From positions 1-46,129 of the forward strand of contig PALM01000039.1 of NCBI GenBank assembly GCA_002706365.1: a DNA stretch of 46,129 bases. Direction: 5' to 3'. Of this stretch, positions 14,664 to 23,380 are shown piece by piece. Each line of letters opens with the position of its first letter. The stretch's first letter is position 1. The position numbers were made by a program, and so were the translations under genes. The notes beneath the pieces were generated by a model, which was not told the origin of the DNA, ran no database searches, and was given only the letters and a program-made list of their open reading frames with translations. Source of the stretch: Flavobacteriales bacterium (GTDB lineage Bacteria; Bacteroidota; Bacteroidia; Flavobacteriales_E; Vicingaceae).

Positions 14664-15839
14664 TTATAGTAATTCAAATATTCCTGCGGCTCCTTGTCCG
14701 GTGCCCACACACATGGTCACCATGCCGTACTTGTTCTTTCTTCTGCGCATCTCATTCAACAATTGCACAGTCAATTTGGCTCCTGTACATCCCAAGGGGT
14801 GACCCAAGGCTATTGCGCCTCCATTTACATTCACGATATCAGGATTCAATCCCAATTCCCGAATTACAGCCAACGATTGTGAGGCAAAGGCCTCATTCAA
14901 TTCGATCAGTTCAATATCGGATAGTTTCATTCCGGCCTGCTTAAGCGCTTGTGGAATGGCCTTCACCGGTCCAATTCCCATGATCTGTGGTTCCACACCC
15001 ATGGCTGCATAAGTTACCAATCTGGCAATCGGTGTAAGGTTGTGCTCCTTCACCATCTCTTCAGAGGCTACCATCACAAAGGCGCCTCCATCTGAGGTTT
15101 GAGAAGAGTTTCCTGCGGTAACACTTCCGCCATCGGCGAAGACCGGACGAAGCTTGGCTAGTACTTCTTTGGAAGTATCTGCACGCGGACCTTCATCTGT
15201 GTCAAAGGTGTATGTTTTCTTTTTGGTTTTGCCTTCTGCATCCAAATAGGTCTGTTCCACTTCAATAGGCACGATCTCATCTTTGAAAACACCATTTTCA
15301 ATGGCCTTCAATGCTTTTTGATGTGAATTGTAGGAGAACTTATCTTGATCTTCTCTGCTTACCTTGTATTTATTGGCTACTGCTTCTGCTGTTAAGCCCA
15401 TTCCCCAATACCAAGTTGGATTTTCCTTGGCAACATTGGCGTTGGGCACAATGCGCCATCCTCCCATTGAAATGGGCGACATACTCTCAACTCCTCCGGC
15501 AATGATCATCTTGTTCATGCCATTCTTGATCTTTGAATCGGCAATGGCTATAGTCTCCAATCCGGAAGAGCAATAGCGATTTACCGTCATTCCGGGCACA
15601 TCGATATTGTTCAATCCCATCAAAGAGATCAAGCGCCCCACATTCAGTCCTTGCTCGGCCTCTGGAGTGGCATTACCCACGATCACATCATCTATATGTG
15701 CAGATTCTATCGATGGATTGTCGGCCATCAATTTCTTGATCACCGTGGCGGCAATATCATCCGGACGAGTGAAGCGAAGGCTTCCTCTGGGCGCTTTGCC
15801 CACTGCTGAACGATATCCTGCTACTAAATAAGTTTCCAT
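14664..15839 (-). CDS. fadA: Acetyl-CoA C-acyltransferase (thiolase)
   Basis: 391 residues, normal for the family. The acyl-accepting cysteine is Cys90 in RYCSSGLETI; His347 in LGHPLGCTGAK and Cys377 in MCVGTGQGAAG complete the active site. It cleaves 3-ketoacyl-CoA with CoA to acetyl-CoA and a shortened acyl-CoA, the last step of beta-oxidation. It sits 13 bases after fadN and 14 before the acyl-CoA dehydrogenase. The order fadN-fadA-dehydrogenase matches the beta-oxidation operon layout of Bacillus as well as many Bacteroidota, which supports a degradative and not an acetoacetyl-CoA biosynthetic role. Confidence 0.94.
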   Translation of the reverse strand: METYLVAGYRSAVGKAPRGSLRFTRPDDIAATVIKKLMADNPSIESAHIDDVIVGNATPEAEQGLNVGRLISLMGLNNIDVPGMTVNRYCSSGLETIAIADSKIKNGMNKMIIAGGVESMSPISMGGWRIVPNANVAKENPTWYWGMGLTAEAVANKYKVSREDQDKFSYNSHQKALKAIENGVFKDEIVPIEVEQTYLDAEGKTKKKTYTFDTDEGPRADTSKEVLAKLRPVFADGGSVTAGNSSQTSDGGAFVMVASEEMVKEHNLTPIARLVTYAAMGVEPQIMGIGPVKAIPQALKQAGMKLSDIELIELNEAFASQSLAVIRELGLNPDIVNVNGGAIALGHPLGCTGAKLTVQLLNEMRRRKNKYGMVTMCVGTGQGAAGIFELL

Positions 15840-15852
15840 TTATCTTATGCTT

Positions 15853-18255
15853 TTAATTTCTCAATACTTTTCCTTTGGTCACCATGCTTTGCAGGCGCTC
15901 CAATGTCTTTTTCTTCATACACAGCTCCACGAAAGCCTTGCGTTCAAGCGATAGCAGATAATCCTCACTTACTTCCGTAATTTCAGATAGCTCTCCGCCG
16001 GCTAAAACATATCCCAGTTTTTCCGAGATCAATTGATCGTGTTCTGAAATGTAGTTTCCGGCCTGCATGGAGTTTGCACCCACGTAAACTAAGCCGAGTG
16101 CTTCTTTACCTAGCACTTTAATGTCTTTGCGTTTGATCGGCTGGGTGTAGCCTTTCTCTGCCAGCTCAATGGCAGCGGCTTTGGCTCGTTTCAATTGCAA
16201 TTCGCGACTCACCACCACTTCATCAATTCCTTCTCTCAAATAGCCCAATTCAAAGGCTTCATAAGCTGAGGTAGCAACTTTTGCCTGCCCAATGGTTAGA
16301 AAACGCTCTCTAAATCGATTGGTACGGATGTCGCCTTCGGCCAGACTGTCGGAAAGTCGCAATGCGAATTCTTTGGATCCACCACCTCCGGGGATCACGC
16401 CTACACCAAATTCAACCAAGCCCATATAGGTTTCGGCATGGGCCACCACTTTATCGGCATGCATGCTAAGCTCGCAACCACCTCCTAAGGCCAATTGATG
16501 AGGAGCAACGATCACAGGAATTGAGGAGTAGCGTACTCGCATCATGGTGTTCTGGAATTGTTTGATGGCAAAACTGAGTTCGTCGAACTCTTGCTCTACT
16601 GCCATCATAAAGATCATGCCCACATTAGCTCCGGCAGAGAAATTCTGTCCGTCGTTATAGATTACCAATCCTTTATATTCCTGCTCGGCCAGGTCAATGG
16701 CTTTGTTAATGCCGTTGATCACATCCGGACCAATGGTATTCATCTTGGTATGGAATTCCAGATTCAGAATACCATCGCCAAGGTCAACGATGGTAGCTCC
16801 TTTATTCGACCATACCACATTCTCTTCTCGCAGATTGGCCAATACCAGACTGTTCTCTGAACCAGGAATAGCTTTGTATTCACCAGAAGGGATGTCGTAA
16901 TATAATTTCTGACCTTTTTCGATCTTATAGAATGTCTCATGACCATTGGAAAGCATTTTGTCTACCCAATTTGCATAATCGACCTTCTTTACTTTCATTT
17001 GGGCAACAGCTTCTTTGATGCCTACAGCATCCCAACTTTCGAAAGGGCCCAGCTGCCAGCCGAAACCTGCTTTCACTCCATCATCAATACGGTAGAGTTC
17101 ATCTGAGATCTCTGGAATACGATAAGAGATATAGCTGAAAAGGTCTAGGAAGGTCTTTTGATAGAAATCTCCTGCTTTACCGCTGGCATTGAAAAGTTTT
17201 TTGGTCTTTTTTGGAGGATCATCCAGACCTTTTACTTCGCCAATGATATCAAAGCGCACCTTTTCTTGCTCTACATAATCCAGCTTGTCTAGATCGAGCG
17301 ACAGAATGTTTGAATTCCCTTCTTTGTCCTTTACCTTTTTATAGAATCCTTGTCCGCTCTTTGAACCCAACCAGCCATTCTCCACCATCTTGTTCACATA
17401 GTCGGGAATTTTGAAGGTCTCTTTATGCTCATCATCCGGACAGTTATCCGCTACCCCCTTGGCTACATGAACCAGGGTGTCTAGTCCAACCACATCACAA
17501 GTCCTGAAAGTGGCAGATTTCGGTCGGCCGAGTACTGGCCCCGTCAGTTTATCAACCTCTTCCACTTTTAATCCTAGTTCTTTTACCGTGTGGAAGAGCG
17601 ACATGATCGAGAATACCCCAATACGGTTGGCAATAAAGGCCGGAGTGTCTTTACAAAGCACCGTTTTCTTACCCAAGAAGCGTTTTCCGTAATCCATAAG
17701 GAAGTCGACAATAGCTTGATCTGTATGCTTGGTTGGAATGATTTCCAGAAGCTCCAAATATCTTGGTGGGTTGAAGAAGTGTGTCCCCAAGAAATGTTTT
17801 TTAAAATCATCCGATCTACCTTCCAGCATCGAATTGATCGGAATGCCACTTGTATTCGTCGATATCAGCGTTCCAGACTTTCGGTGTTTTTCCACATTCT
17901 CGAAGACCTGCTGTTTGATATCCAAACGTTCTACCACCACTTCAATGATCCAATCTACTTCGGAGACCTTATGCAAATCATCCTCCATATTTCCCCTCTC
18001 AACTCTGTTTACAAAGCTCTTGCTGTAAAAGGGAGCCGGTTTCATTTTAGTGGCAGCTACAAAAGCTTCTTCCACAATTCGGTTGCGGACTTTCTTATCT
18101 TCCAATGTGAGTCCGGCAGCTTTTTCTTTTTCATTCAGCTCTCTGGGTACAATATCGACTAGAAGTACTTCTACACCAATATTGGCAAAATGGGCGGCAA
18201 TTTGCGAACCCATTACTCCTGATCCCAGGACTGCTACTTTTTTAATTCTTCGCAT
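15853..18255 (-). CDS. fadN: 3-hydroxyacyl-CoA dehydrogenase / enoyl-CoA hydratase fusion (FadN-type)
   Basis: 800 residues with the dehydrogenase first and hydratase last, the reverse of proteobacterial FadB. The NAD-binding VLGSGVMGSQIAAHF is at 9-23, the HAD catalytic segment HFFNPPRYLELLEIIP near 165-180, and a second HAD C-terminal domain follows (~370-450). The crotonase domain spans ~490-700, with an NFSAGANVGMIF oxyanion-type loop and a GGGCELSMHAD segment. It hydrates enoyl-CoA and oxidises the product to 3-ketoacyl-CoA for FadA. It starts one base after the marR stop, so regulator and enzymes are cotranscribed. Confidence 0.92.
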   Translation of the reverse strand: MRRIKKVAVLGSGVMGSQIAAHFANIGVEVLLVDIVPRELNEKEKAAGLTLEDKKVRNRIVEEAFVAATKMKPAPFYSKSFVNRVERGNMEDDLHKVSEVDWIIEVVVERLDIKQQVFENVEKHRKSGTLISTNTSGIPINSMLEGRSDDFKKHFLGTHFFNPPRYLELLEIIPTKHTDQAIVDFLMDYGKRFLGKKTVLCKDTPAFIANRIGVFSIMSLFHTVKELGLKVEEVDKLTGPVLGRPKSATFRTCDVVGLDTLVHVAKGVADNCPDDEHKETFKIPDYVNKMVENGWLGSKSGQGFYKKVKDKEGNSNILSLDLDKLDYVEQEKVRFDIIGEVKGLDDPPKKTKKLFNASGKAGDFYQKTFLDLFSYISYRIPEISDELYRIDDGVKAGFGWQLGPFESWDAVGIKEAVAQMKVKKVDYANWVDKMLSNGHETFYKIEKGQKLYYDIPSGEYKAIPGSENSLVLANLREENVVWSNKGATIVDLGDGILNLEFHTKMNTIGPDVINGINKAIDLAEQEYKGLVIYNDGQNFSAGANVGMIFMMAVEQEFDELSFAIKQFQNTMMRVRYSSIPVIVAPHQLALGGGCELSMHADKVVAHAETYMGLVEFGVGVIPGGGGSKEFALRLSDSLAEGDIRTNRFRERFLTIGQAKVATSAYEAFELGYLREGIDEVVVSRELQLKRAKAAAIELAEKGYTQPIKRKDIKVLGKEALGLVYVGANSMQAGNYISEHDQLISEKLGYVLAGGELSEITEVSEDYLLSLERKAFVELCMKKKTLERLQSMVTKGKVLRN

Positions 18256-18256
18256 C

Positions 18257-18703
18257 TTATTTGGCGATTTTTAAGTTTTTGTATTCTTCAGTTAATTCTC
18301 CAATATCCTGCATCACCGAAAAAAAGGAATTCAGTTTATTCTTATTTAAACGATCGATGATGTATTCGTTAAATTCCTTGACGACTTTCTTCGCCACTAT
18401 TTTCTTTTCTCTTCCTTTATCTGTGAGGTGAATCCGAACTGATCGCTTGTCGTGTGCATCATCCTTTCTGCAGATCAGCTTTTCCTCTTCCATTTTCTTT
18501 AAGATTCTACTTAAGCTAGTAGCTTTCATCCCCATCATGGGAGCGATCTTGGTGGCGGGGGTTCCTTCCTTTTCGTGAATGTTCATCAGCACGAAGCCCG
18601 AGGTCTGACTGAGTTCATGCTGCTCTGCAATCTGAGCGTAAAAATTAGAAATGCATAGCCATGCACACTTGATATGGTAATCTACAGTTTCTTGAGGAGT
18701 CAT
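18257..18703 (-). CDS. MarR-family regulator of the beta-oxidation operon
   Basis: 148 residues with a winged helix-turn-helix (~45-115: TKIAPMMGMKATSLSRILKKM as recognition region and the wing DAHDKRSVRIHLTDKGREK). MarR proteins bind palindromic sites as dimers and release upon ligand binding. As first gene of the operon, this one probably senses acyl-CoA or free fatty acids and represses its own promoter; the ligand is inferred from the cotranscribed enzymes. Candidate operators lie just upstream at 18737-18748 and 18755-18776. Confidence 0.88.
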   Translation of the reverse strand: MTPQETVDYHIKCAWLCISNFYAQIAEQHELSQTSGFVLMNIHEKEGTPATKIAPMMGMKATSLSRILKKMEEEKLICRKDDAHDKRSVRIHLTDKGREKKIVAKKVVKEFNEYIIDRLNKNKLNSFFSVMQDIGELTEEYKNLKIAK

Positions 18704-18710
18704 AGTTTAC

Positions 18711-18718
18711 CAAATATA
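18711..18718 (-). promoter_or_regulatory. -7 element of the marR-fad operon promoter
   Basis: TATATTTG on the minus strand matches TAnnTTTG exactly, seven bases before the marR ATG. It predicts a leaderless or nearly leaderless mRNA. No clear -33 TTTG box was found. Confidence 0.5.
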
Positions 18719-18736
18719 TTAAAATTTCTTAAAAAC

Positions 18737-18776
18737 TATGCATGCATAATAAATTTGTGTGTATATTTGTACACAA
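18737..18776. promoter_or_regulatory. Candidate MarR operators upstream of marR
   Basis: A perfect 12-base palindrome TATGCATGCATA (18737-18748) and an inverted repeat TTGTGT-N10-ACACAA (18755-18776) lie upstream of the -7 element. Dyad symmetry of this size fits a MarR dimer; which one is bound is unknown. Confidence 0.5.
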
Positions 18777-18816
18777 CAAGAGGTAGTAGACTTGTTAATT
18801 GGTTAGTAATTGAAGC

Positions 18817-18844
18817 AAAAAGGGAAGCATCCGCTTCCCTTTTT
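18817..18844. terminator. Bidirectional intrinsic terminator between fadD-like gene and marR operon
   Basis: A perfect 12-base-pair stem (AAAAAGGGAAGC, loop ATCC, GCTTCCCTTTTT) flanked by A and T runs works in both directions. On the minus strand it ends the acyl-CoA synthetase transcript (stop at 18870); on the plus strand it could end a short transcript starting near 18776. Confidence 0.85.
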
Positions 18845-18869
18845 GTGATTCTAGACCTAGGTGTTTTTT

Positions 18870-20627
18870 CTAAGGCCGGTAACAGGCTTCGATCTCAGCT
18901 GCATACCTCTCCATGATCACTCGGCGTTTCACTTTCATGGTAGGAGTCATTTCTCCGGTATCAATTCCCCAAACACTTCCTGCTAGGATAATCTTTTTGA
19001 CCTTTTCATACTGAGCAAATCCCTCATTGAAGGATTCAACATCCTTAAAGATCCTATCGAAAATACGCTGCTCCTTCACCATTTCAGAATCAGTTGTATA
19101 CTCAATGCCTTTGCGTTTACACCATTCCTTAATGAAGTCGAATGCCGGTTGAATGATAGCAGCAGGATGTTTCTCACCCTCGCCAATTACCATGATCTGC
19201 TCGATGAATGAAGATTCTTTCATCTTATTTTCGATAATCTGAGGTGCTATATACTTTCCACCAGAGGTCTTGAAGGTCTCTTTTTTCCTTCCGGTGATCT
19301 TCAAATATTCACCTTCAACCATTTCTCCTAGATCACCAGTTTTAAACCAACCATCTTCGGTAAAGACTTCTTTGGTGGCTTCTTCATTCTTATAATAGCC
19401 CATCATCACATTCGGCCCTTTGACTTCGATCTCTCCATCAGCTGCAATTCTCACTTCTACATCATCCAGCGGACGACCTACTGTTCCAATTCGAACTCCG
19501 TCGTTCTCTTCACAGTTAACCGCAATTACGGGAGATGTCTCTGTTAGACCATAACCTTCCATAACCGGGATCTGAGCTGCCAAGAAAACTCTGGCCAATC
19601 GCGGCTGCAGAGCAGCAGCACCAGAAGCCACAGCCTTACAGTTACCACCCAAGGCCTCTCTCCATTTGCTAAAAATGATCTTATTGGCAATGCCCAATTT
19701 CCATTTATAGAAGCCACTCTTTCCTTTCACATCGTATTCTTGTCCAAGGGATAAAGCCCAGAAGAATAGGGCTCTTTTGATTCCTGTAAGTTCCTGACCT
19801 TTTGCTACGATCTTATCATATACCTTTTCCAACAATCTGGGAACAGCAGTAAATACCTCTGGCTTCACTTCCCTTAAGTTATCACCTATAGTATCCAATG
19901 ACTCGGCAAAATAGATCGAAGTTCCCACATAGATATACATATAACTCACCATTCTTTCATACACATGACAAAGCGGTAAGAAGCTCAAGGATTTGGAGTT
20001 ATTATCTACAGGCAATCTCTTTCGAGAAGAAAGTGAGTTGGAGACAAGATTCTTATGTGAAAGCATCACACCTTTTGGTCGGCCTGTTGTACCTGAAGTA
20101 TAGATCAAAGTAGCTAGATCTTCTTCCTTTACAGAGTCCATGATTTCTTTGATTCGACCTCTATTCTTCTCCTTTCCGCTGGCCTTGAAATCAATCCAAT
20201 GATCAGCGCCAGATAGCTTATCAATGGAATAAACACCTCCTAAAGTGGGAATATTAGCTTCAACCTCTTTTACTTTTTGAAATAGCTCATCATCAGCTAC
20301 AAAGCAGAGCTTGCACTCTGCATCATTCATGATATATTGATAATCTTCTGAAGTAATGGTGGGATAGATTGGGACATTGATCATTCCAGCCATTAAAATT
20401 CCGAGATCGATAATATGCCATTCCGGTCTATTGTTAGAGATCAGTGCTACCTTATCACCTGGCTGTAAGCCCTTCTCAAGTAGTGCTGAGGCAATATCTT
20501 CGGCCTGCTCAATAAAGCTCTGTGTACTGGTTGGAACCCATTCTCCATTGATCTTAGCCGTTAAGGCATCAGCTTTAGGATAGTTATTAAGCTGATGAAA
20601 ATGGAGGTCGAATATTCTTTTAATCAT
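18870..20627 (-). CDS. fadD: Long-chain acyl-CoA synthetase (AMP-forming)
   Basis: 585 residues from the ATG at 20627 (MIKRIFDLHFHQ); a 14-residue hydrophobic upstream extension is not typical of the family. ATP-binding signature LIYTSGTTGRPKGVMLSH, adenylation motif EGYGLTETSP, and GWFKTGDLGE followed by GRKKETFKTSGGKYIAP with the C-terminal-domain lysine region. It activates free fatty acids to acyl-CoA at the inner membrane, feeding the adjacent beta-oxidation operon. The alternative, a role in lipid recycling only, cannot be excluded. It is a single transcription unit ended by the hairpin at 18817-18844 and read away from siaB. Confidence 0.92.
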   Translation of the reverse strand: MIKRIFDLHFHQLNNYPKADALTAKINGEWVPTSTQSFIEQAEDIASALLEKGLQPGDKVALISNNRPEWHIIDLGILMAGMINVPIYPTITSEDYQYIMNDAECKLCFVADDELFQKVKEVEANIPTLGGVYSIDKLSGADHWIDFKASGKEKNRGRIKEIMDSVKEEDLATLIYTSGTTGRPKGVMLSHKNLVSNSLSSRKRLPVDNNSKSLSFLPLCHVYERMVSYMYIYVGTSIYFAESLDTIGDNLREVKPEVFTAVPRLLEKVYDKIVAKGQELTGIKRALFFWALSLGQEYDVKGKSGFYKWKLGIANKIIFSKWREALGGNCKAVASGAAALQPRLARVFLAAQIPVMEGYGLTETSPVIAVNCEENDGVRIGTVGRPLDDVEVRIAADGEIEVKGPNVMMGYYKNEEATKEVFTEDGWFKTGDLGEMVEGEYLKITGRKKETFKTSGGKYIAPQIIENKMKESSFIEQIMVIGEGEKHPAAIIQPAFDFIKEWCKRKGIEYTTDSEMVKEQRIFDRIFKDVESFNEGFAQYEKVKKIILAGSVWGIDTGEMTPTMKVKRRVIMERYAAEIEACYRP

Positions 20628-20833
20628 GTCCCTGAAGTTTGATTTGAGTAAATATATAAAGAAAATCAAGCATATTTCTAGCCAAGAGTGGTGATTGAAA
20701 CTTTGAAATCTCAGATTATGCCTCTAATTTGCATGCTGTAGTCGAATTTAACAATCATGCTTATCTTTCGACTCTATAATCTAGCTCAACAGAGAGTGAA
20801 TTGCTAGATTGAAAGTATTTATATTGTATCAGT

Positions 20834-21373
20834 ATGGCTACTCTTGCTAGTATAGATGAGAAGAAGAAACTCTTTAAGCTTCCCTTCACAGAGGATGAGC
20901 TGGAGTATTGGGGTCCACTGAATCATACTTTTTGCAATTCATTCCTTACCATGGCCAACTCATTCTTCGAGAAATTTCTCGAAGGATTAGATATTAAAAC
21001 GGTCAAAGCCGTATTTTCAGCCTTTGTTGAGCTCGTCCAGAATGTCTCTGAATATAATGAAGACAGACTCTCGCCAAATATTCCCGCTTCATATGTGAAT
21101 GTTGGGATAAAAGATGGTCATGTGATGATCAAGACAGCTAATCAACTATTGGCTGAGGATGTGAAAGAGTTGAAGCTGAGGTTGGAGAATTTGGATGCCT
21201 ACTCAGAGGAAGAATTGAAAGATCAATATAAAACTGCGCTCTTGAACAATAAGAGCCTGGGCTTAATAATGATCAAAAAGATGCAAAACGCCCATTTGAA
21301 CTGGGAAATTCACGAACAAGATAATCAACATTGGCTGTTGGTTGAATTGAAGATAGATTATGGAAAAGCTTGA
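20834..21373 (+). CDS. siaB: SiaB-family protein kinase (DUF6272)
   Basis: 179 residues. The sequence shows an N-box-like helix FVELVQNVSEYNEDR (~60-74), a VNVGIKDGHVMIKTANQL strand pair and NNKSLGLIMIKKM near 137, the features of the small GHKL-like kinases of the SiaB family. In Pseudomonas, SiaB phosphorylates SiaC and the PP2C phosphatase SiaA reverses it, controlling a diguanylate cyclase. The assignment is supported by the following gene, a SiaC homologue, whose start overlaps this one by 14 bases. No SiaD-type cyclase is present here, so the output is unknown; Bacteroidota SiaBC pairs often occur alone. It is read divergently from the acyl-CoA synthetase gene. Confidence 0.78.
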   Translation: MATLASIDEKKKLFKLPFTEDELEYWGPLNHTFCNSFLTMANSFFEKFLEGLDIKTVKAVFSAFVELVQNVSEYNEDRLSPNIPASYVNVGIKDGHVMIKTANQLLAEDVKELKLRLENLDAYSEEELKDQYKTALLNNKSLGLIMIKKMQNAHLNWEIHEQDNQHWLLVELKIDYGKA

Positions 21374-21734
21374 AATCGAACCTTTTCTCCAAACACCTGA
21401 GATCAATTTTGATCCAGACAGTGGTATAATGACCTTGTCAGGTAAATCGTATCCTGCAGATGCTATCGACTTCTATAGGCCAATAGTTGATTGGAGTAAG
21501 AAGTACTCAGAAAAACCCGCTGCAAATACCGAATTGATCTGCGAAATAGAGTATCTAAACTCAGCTTCTCAAAAACAATTGGTAGAGCTGATCCTGGCCT
21601 TCAGGCCGATCCATGAAAATGGTGGAAAATTTGTCGTGATCTGGAAATACGAAGAAGGCGACGATGATATACTTTCCGTTGGTGAGCTCATTGAGCACGA
21701 ATTGGAAATACCTTTCAAATACGAAGAAGTCTAG
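21360..21734 (+). CDS. siaC: SiaC-family regulatory phosphoprotein (DUF1987)
   Basis: 124 residues, matching the family length of ~125. The conserved core is YLNSASQKQLVELI (65-78); the phosphoacceptor at position 68 is Ser where Pseudomonas SiaC has Thr68, and Asn67 is kept. The C-terminal GGKFVVIWKYEEGDDDILSVGE is also typical. Phosphorylation by SiaB is expected to switch its binding to an output protein not encoded nearby. The gene overlaps siaB by 14 bases (coupled translation) and its end overlaps the convergent amidohydrolase gene by four bases. Confidence 0.85.
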   Translation: MEKLEIEPFLQTPEINFDPDSGIMTLSGKSYPADAIDFYRPIVDWSKKYSEKPAANTELICEIEYLNSASQKQLVELILAFRPIHENGGKFVVIWKYEEGDDDILSVGELIEHELEIPFKYEEV

Positions 21735-23380
21735 TCTTCGGCCTCAAATACCATTTCTCCTCCAACGAAAGTGGCTGTAACTTTCGTTTCTAAGACTTTC
21801 TCAGCACTTGCTTGCATGATATCGGTATCCAAGATCACGAAATCTGCAAATTTGCCTTTCTCTAAAGAGCCTTTTTCTTCTTCTTCAAAGTTTGCGATCG
21901 CATTCCAAATGGTCATTCCTTTTAAGGCTTCTTCTCTGCTTAATGCATTTTCCATTTGAAAACCTCCTTCCGGGAATCCTTTCTCATCCATTCTAAAAAC
22001 CGCAGCATAAAAAGTGCGAATAGGATCTATTCCCTCAACTGGGAAGTCGGTACCCAATGCTATTAAACCATTCTGCTCCAATAGATCCTTATAGGCATAA
22101 GCACCTTTGGCTCTTTCTTCTCCCAATCTATCCACCAACCAATACATATCAGAAGTGGCATGTGTAGGCTGAACCGAAGGGATCACATTATAATTTCTGA
22201 ACATATCTAAGTCGCTAGGCTCAATAACTTGCGCATGTTCAATTCTCCAACGTTTATCATTGGAGCCTTCAAGAACTGTTGCGTAAATATTTAGCACCAT
22301 TTCATTTGCCTGATCGCCAATGCAATGAGTGTTCATCTGAAAACCATGAGAATTCATTCTCCTGGCCTCTTCCATTAATTCTGCACTATCGGTAACCATC
22401 AAACCGCGATTCCCATGATCATCGTGATAATGATCTTTTAGATAAGCCCCTCTGGATCCCAATGCGCCATCTGCATAGAATTTGAAAGATCGAATGTTCA
22501 AACGCTCGCTTTTGAAAGGACCATTATTGAAGAATCTCACTTTGTTCTGTCCGGAAGGAGTAAGCATGGCATACACCCTCATCTTCAATTCTCCACTTTT
22601 ATGCATTTCCTTCATAATTTCAACTGTGGCATTAGATGTTCCTGCATCTGATAAAGTGGTAAGGCCTGCTGCAAAGCAATTCTCTTCTGCGATCAACAAT
22701 GCTTCTTTTGCTCTCTCATTGGTGAGCATGGGAAGCGCTGCTGCTACCCTTTCAACACCTCTGTCAATTAGTATACCTGTGAACTCTCCATCTTCTATGA
22801 CCAATCTACCTCCCTCTACAGTGGTTTTTAGGTCGACTTCTGCCGCTTCAAAAGCTTTTGTGTTGGCGATCGCAGCATGTCCGTCGATGCGAGTCAGAAA
22901 GACCGGTCTATCTGGGAATAGACTATCCAAGCTGCGCTTATGCGGATATTCTTTCACTTCCCAATCATTTTGGTCCCAGCCTCTTCCAGTTAACCAGCCA
23001 TCCGGATGTTCTTTTGCAAACTCAACACATCTTTGTAATACTTCATCCCATGACTTCGTTCCTACAAGATCAACTTCAAAAAAGCCCAATCCATAACCAA
23101 GAAAGTGGCAATGTCCATCGATGAAGCCGGGATAGACCGACTTCAATCCAGCATCAATTTTTTCAGCTGCACGATACTTATTGAGGATCTGATGTTCCGG
23201 ACCGACTTCCAATATCTTCCCGTCCTTAACAGCCATGGCTTCTGCCTTAGAAAAGACACTATCAACTGTATAGATATTCGCATTGTGAATGATCAGATCA
23301 GCTTCAATAAGATTCTGACAAGCAGAGAAGGTCAATGCGAGAAGGAGAATGAGTGAGAATTTTAGACTAGTTGACTTCAT
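21731..23380 (-). CDS. Amidohydrolase-family lipoprotein (YtcJ-like)
   Basis: 549 residues. A signal peptide ends in the lipobox TFSAC, so the mature protein is anchored by lipid outside the cytoplasm. The TIM-barrel metal site is visible: GFIDGHCHFLGYG (HxH), an NTHCIGDQANEM histidine, RIEHAQVIEPSDL histidine and LALGTDFPVEG aspartate. Family members hydrolyse amide or cyclic amide bonds of varied substrates, and no specificity can be read here. It follows the membrane protein gene on the same strand with a 14-base overlap, suggesting one operon, and converges with siaC. Confidence 0.9.
   Translation of the reverse strand: MKSTSLKFSLILLLALTFSACQNLIEADLIIHNANIYTVDSVFSKAEAMAVKDGKILEVGPEHQILNKYRAAEKIDAGLKSVYPGFIDGHCHFLGYGLGFFEVDLVGTKSWDEVLQRCVEFAKEHPDGWLTGRGWDQNDWEVKEYPHKRSLDSLFPDRPVFLTRIDGHAAIANTKAFEAAEVDLKTTVEGGRLVIEDGEFTGILIDRGVERVAAALPMLTNERAKEALLIAEENCFAAGLTTLSDAGTSNATVEIMKEMHKSGELKMRVYAMLTPSGQNKVRFFNNGPFKSERLNIRSFKFYADGALGSRGAYLKDHYHDDHGNRGLMVTDSAELMEEARRMNSHGFQMNTHCIGDQANEMVLNIYATVLEGSNDKRWRIEHAQVIEPSDLDMFRNYNVIPSVQPTHATSDMYWLVDRLGEERAKGAYAYKDLLEQNGLIALGTDFPVEGIDPIRTFYAAVFRMDEKGFPEGGFQMENALSREEALKGMTIWNAIANFEEEEKGSLEKGKFADFVILDTDIMQASAEKVLETKVTATFVGGEMVFEAED

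Noticed and set aside
17590-18162. 190-codon plus-strand frame opposite fadN
   Set aside because: It is a shadow of the fadN dehydrogenase domain; composition is implausible for a protein.
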